Shown here piece after piece: positions 60,601 to 64,000 of a stretch of 64,000 nt of DNA; positions within the stretch are counted from its first letter, which is position 1; each line of letters opens with the position of its first letter. Below the pieces are notes generated by a model. That model ran no database searches. It was not told where the DNA came from and saw only the letters and a list, made by a program, of their open reading frames with translations. The DNA lies in the NCBI RefSeq assembly GCF_036669915.1, contig NC_089315.1:26630432-26694431 (forward strand). Direction: 5' to 3'. The DNA is from Pocillopora verrucosa. Its lineage: Eukaryota > Cnidaria > Anthozoa > Scleractinia > Pocilloporidae. The position numbers and the translations under genes were made by a program.

Positions 60601-61168
60601 GATTGTTCGTTTTCAACAGGTAAAAAAGCGCACTAAAAATTTAAGCTCAGACGATCATAGCACAGATTAACTATTACCCCAGTGGATCCAAACCTTATGT
60701 CACAAAACATTTTCTATCAGTCTTGCAATCGCTGCATATTTGAAAATTTGTGTTTCGAGACAGTTTACGGTCAGTGGTAGAAAATATTTATCACTTTACG
60801 ACCGTCGCATTGTCTCTGAACATGCATGTCAAGTTCAAATAGCTAGTGAGCTCCACACTCCAAAATTATCTCCAAGATATCTCTAAATCTCAAATATCCT
60901 TTGATTCTTCTTAGCCGAGAGAGAATCTGGGGCATTAATCTCATACTCAGCAGAGAGATCCGCCCTTGAAGGTCATGTGATTGAGACGGTACAAGCATGG
61001 GACGATTTCTCCTGCGCCTTTAGCTGTCTTCGTGTACATAACTGCTTCTCTTTCAACTTCAAGAGAATTTCGCAAGCTTGCGAGTTGATTCATACAAACA
61101 GGCTGACATCCCTTAGGGATATTATCAAAGATTTCGATTCCAATTACCACGAGCTAACCTTTTTGTGA
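57677..61168 (+). CDS. Secreted vWA plus PAN/apple domain protein, gene 2
   Basis: Six exons: 57677-57709, 58296-58329, 58662-58787, 59154-59384, 59885-60076, 60915-61168, giving 289 aa. The intron positions and phases match gene 1, and exons 2, 3 and 5 have the same lengths (34, 126, 192 bp). The signal peptide SSLWLFWVFKVVFLVTSA is split by the first intron. In the vWA domain the MIDAS position reads DTSMN (35-39), so the last Ser of DxSxS is Asn, and VVASNGRYI again replaces a TDG-type motif; metal binding is doubtful. The terminal exon has the same PAN/apple cysteine pattern (CAFSCL..CFSFNF..CEL). Intron 4 holds a palindromic element and intron 5 another. Tandem duplicate of the upstream gene. 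Confidence 0.88.
59400..59595. mobile_element. Palindromic foldback element with tRNA-like loop
   Basis: 73-76 bp near-perfect arms (59400-59472 and 59520-59595) flank a loop of about 47 bp. On the reverse strand the loop contains a B-box-like GGTTCATATCC and 'ctgcaccggtatcgcagagg'. It is the same family as the palindrome in the COPE intron and lies in intron 4 of vWA-PAN gene 2. The structure suggests a SINE-derived inverted pair. Confidence 0.88.
60251..60382. mobile_element. Palindromic MITE in intron 5 of vWA-PAN gene 2
   Basis: Outer arms 'ccgtaaagagttaaaaggct' (60251) and their complement ending at 60381, with an inner inverted pair 'cgtcagagcgat'/'atcgctctgacg'. 'gttagccttt' and 'gggctaacg' form part of the fold. 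No ORF. Confidence 0.85.
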
Positions 61169-62336
61169 ATCAATGGGAGGATCACTTCTTGGGGTCCAGC
61201 TCAAGTTTTGAGAAAGACAGAACAAATGAACATAATCTGCAGCCAAATTTTAATTAAGAGTCCAAAGCAATCCAAGATTCCTTTGGTTTTACTCAACTTC
61301 GCCCTGACTGGTCCAGAAAACTCGCGCTACCTCAACCAATCAGATTCACGACTAAAAACAGTAGTGATATGGTCACTCGAGTTTTCCTGCATTTCATGTG
61401 GTTCGCTTTGAGTTCTCATCGGCTATCGATGGTGAAGACTTTCGCTCTGATGGGCTGTTGTTGTTTTGGGTCTTTTGAAAGTCAACTGAAAGTTGCACCG
61501 CTTTCCAGTGAGATTTTCAATAACTTTTCGTTTCGTATGTGAGAGTTGACGTAAGTTTCAGTACTAGTCAAACAAACAAAAAAATGAAATCCAGACATTG
61601 ATTCAAGCAAATATATCGTGACAATCTAGGGTTTACCACTGTTTATTCAAGTAGACAATGCTGCAAAGTTGATTTTTCCTGAGTGATTCTTCATGTTGTC
61701 GAACAAGGTTTGCTGCGGGCCAGTTGTAGAGACAGATACAGTAAAGACCAGAGAAAAATTTTCCTTTACTGACAAGAGATTCCATTGAATTTGTATTTAT
61801 TAGCTTTTATTACCTGCGCTGTATGTTTTTAGACTGTTTAATTGTGATTTGTGCTATGTCTCAGTGAAGGAAATATTCAGTTCGCTTTAAAATTGCAATA
61901 ACCGTATGTGAGCAGATCAAGACACATGTTTTTGTAATAAAAAAAACAACAAGAAAATAAGAATGAAAAATCGTAATAATCAAGATCTTTTTATTAAATA
62001 ATCAATGAAGTTATCCTTGCTGTTCTGCTACCGGAACGTAGCTCTTCAGAGTTGTCAATGTATTATTAAAAACTACAATGATGGGCTGACAGCAATGGTT
62101 CTACGTTGCTATATAGAGCCACATCGATGCGATATGAAAACAAAGGATGACTTTTTACCGCGCACACAAGACAAAACAGGTACTGAATTCATTAGATATT
62201 AGTTTCTTGATAAATGACTTTGCGAAGCACGAGGCATTCATAGAAAACAATGAATTGTTGTGCCTCCATATCTCGCCTTTTTGTTTTGCTTTTGTGGATG
62301 TTAAAGAAGCCTTTGAAATGAGTTTTGGCGATTTAC
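61169..62336. other. Convergent intergenic region, vWA-PAN gene 2 to NTR gene
   Basis: It holds both 3' UTRs. AATAAA on the + strand lies near 61937 and its complement for the - strand gene near 61987. A 65-aa ORF at 62005-62202 ends next to a donor-like GTACTG but has no recognised similarity and is not called. Confidence 0.5.
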
Positions 62337-63564
62337 TTAATTGCCACAGATGTCTTTAATCGATCTAAGTCCAGCAGTCATTCTTGGCCTCCACTTCCAA
62401 ACAAATGGTCTTGGAGGAATCACTAGTTGAGAGTATGAGCCAAGGTCTTCTAGTCCTGTGTTCCTTTCCTCTTTGCCCATTATTACATACTGCTCTTTCA
62501 TTCGGAGTTTAGGACAGTTGCAGTAGTCATTAAATACAAAAATATCATCTCGGTTTTCCAGTTTCCTTTTGCTTTTGAACACTGCAATGATCCTTACTCG
62601 ATATCTTCTTTCTTTACGAACTTCGTTGTACGATTCTTTCAAAACTTTGGCTCGGACAACTGGAATTCAAAGAAAATAAAAAAACTGTCAAATTCAAATT
62701 AGGAATTTTATCAATTTTGGGTTAAAACTGCTAAAAACTGTATACACAGTTGAGGTGAAAATGAAACCTCATGCATATTGAACTCAGTAATAGGGCTGAG
62801 CGTTAGTTGAGCACAAGGAATTAATTGAAAGTTGGTGATGGTACGATTCCTACAACAGCTCGATAATGTTTGGTTAAATAAGATTTATAACATTGAACCC
62901 TGGACGTATAAAATTCTAGGCTGTAAATTTGTATTTTAATTGTAACATATGAACACAAATATCAGAGGGTGTTACCAAAGTCACTGTCACAATAGTATTT
63001 GTTCCGTTTCCTTGATATTTGACATGCACGGCATTTTGCTGTGAAATAATATGACAAGAAAACAGGTGTTAGTCAAGCTGTAAAACTAGAGGCTGCTGTC
63101 AAAAAATTGGAATAAATTTGTGATATAGTCGCTAGAATTTGTTAGTGTCCAACAAAATTTTCATTTCAATCGTATTGAGTAACAGGAAATAGACTCTACT
63201 GGCCGGGCACAGAATGTAATTTGCAGTAAACATATTTCGAAGTTTTTTGGGGCAAGAGGGACAGTACGTGTAAAATAGTTATATGCGATAATTTGGGGGT
63301 CTTGGTTAAAGAAAAACGGAAAGAAACTGTTTAACTATAAATTTGTTTTCGTTTTCAATCTGATTGCTTCGAGAAAGAAGTTAGATCGGTCAGGAAGAGA
63401 AAGAAAAAGATCCAATCCATAATATTTCGCTTCTAAAGTTTAGAGTTTTTTTTTTCTTTTGAGGAAAATTTTCTATCTCTTACCACTCGGTAGGTCCGTT
63501 GATGGTAGTGTGACGGGCGGCTGTGTCGTAATTTCTTCTGCTGTTGCTGTCGAAAAAATTGTGC
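62337..63564 (-). CDS. NTR (netrin C345C) domain protein, 3' part of gene
   Basis: Three exons on the reverse strand: 63564-63484, 63038-62976, 62659-62337, all phase 1 and GT-AG. The first encodes a Thr/Pro/Ser-rich linker (TTQPPVTLPSTDLPS). The second begins the NTR module with CRAC and YYCDSDF. The third continues VVRAKVLK, then CNCPKL, YVIMGKEE and the terminal FVWKWRPRMTAGLR, the standard order of the C345C/NTR fold found at the C-terminus of netrins, complement C3-C5, sFRPs, PCOLCE and others. The protein is probably secreted. The N-terminal domains that would identify it lie beyond the window, so no specific name is given. Six module cysteines are seen (CxxC, YYC, CxC and C near the end), consistent with its disulfides. 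Confidence 0.85.
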
Positions 63565-64000
63565 CTGTAAAGTCAGTTTTGTAGATCAAGAATAAACAAA
63601 TATTAAAACGTTAAGTAGTAAAATATAATCCACTGGAACAAGTCTAATCGGAACTCGTAGGAATAAGAGTAAAGATTCTGGAAGCTTATGAGTAACATTT
63701 TGGTATTCTTTTACAATATGCCAAGCACTTACTTCTAAAGTAAAAGAGCGAATGGGCTGATGATTAGAAAAGAAAGTTAAGAATACAATACCTGTAAAAT
63801 AAAACCAAGCATCATTTTTTTGAAAGAAGTTACGCGCAAGATGTCAATAAACGACGAATATGTGAAAAGCTGAGTCTGCTTTATCTTCTATTTTCTGCCA
63901 CAATCTACTACTGTCATCATCATCATCATTCAAGTTACCATTATCCCCATCATTTTTATCGTTATTATGATCATTACTGTTTTTCTTATCAGTACCTCTA
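63565..64000. other. Intron of the NTR gene with ATC microsatellite
   Basis: Upstream intron of the - strand gene. No exon was placed with confidence. A (TCA)n run lies at 63914-63930 and related imperfect repeats continue to the window end. Confidence 0.5.

Noticed and set aside
61440..61500. Possible remnant of a third vWA-PAN first exon ('gttgttttgggtctt')
   Set aside because: Only about 15 bases match and no other exons are nearby; chance is likely.
62005..62202. 65-aa ORF ending beside a donor-like site
   Set aside because: No recognised similarity and no following acceptor in phase; it lies in a presumed 3' UTR region.
1..64000. CRISPR arrays, bacterial operons or prophage
   Set aside because: Spliceosomal introns and eukaryotic gene families throughout; the repeats are palindromic or dispersed, not spacer arrays.

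Overview
This is a eukaryotic, almost certainly animal, genome window. It has AT-rich noncoding DNA, GT-AG introns, dense short palindromic and TIR elements, and non-LTR retrotransposon remains. The gene set fits a cnidarian, probably an anthozoan such as a stony coral or anemone: a secreted vWA plus PAN/apple tandem pair, an NTR-domain protein, an intronless class A GPCR and a large LRR multi-pass membrane protein. The organism call is inference; no species is claimed.

Layout. (1) 1-18513, + strand: a tandem array of LRR/cysteine-rich/multi-pass membrane receptor genes. Gene 1 is represented by its large last exon (828-4027), and its first exon lies off the window. A wrecked middle copy occupies about 6440-7985. 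Gene 2 has its signal-peptide exon at 9130-9277 and its large exon at 15272-18513. The roughly 6 kb intron of gene 2 holds a 2.2 kb foldback TIR element, an 82-bp tandem repeat and a dead LINE. (2) 19979-26035, - strand: coatomer epsilon (COPE), which I could reassemble as 12 phase-consistent exons (299 aa), convergent with LRR gene 2. (3) 28466-29674, +: an intronless orphan class A GPCR. (4) 31378-45060, -: a 15-exon ZSWIM8-like gene (about 1530 aa, all exon phases agree). (5) 45790-47253, +: a 5'-truncated L2/CR1-like retrotransposon. (6) 48203-50761, -: the 3' part of a coiled-coil gene. (7) 52117-61168, +: two tandem six-exon genes for small secreted vWA-PAN/apple proteins (294 and 289 aa). 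(8) 62337-63564, -: the 3' end of a gene encoding a C-terminal NTR (netrin C345C) domain after a Thr/Pro-rich linker.

There is no operon logic. COPE (vesicle coat) and the ZSWIM8-like gene (probable cullin-RING adaptor) are housekeeping or regulatory. The LRR array, GPCR, vWA-PAN pair and NTR protein are surface or secreted products of the kind that expand in cnidarian recognition and matrix repertoires. The most notable observations are: the LRR receptor array, with plant-style repeats on a multi-pass membrane domain and a wrecked copy patched with DNA from the COPE 3' end; the foldback element with a TTAA target site and a preserved empty site next door; the divergent ZSWIM8-like protein; and the eroded MIDAS motifs in the vWA pair. 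Exon boundaries were worked out by hand from splice sites, reading frame and protein-family similarity; no alignment or search was run.
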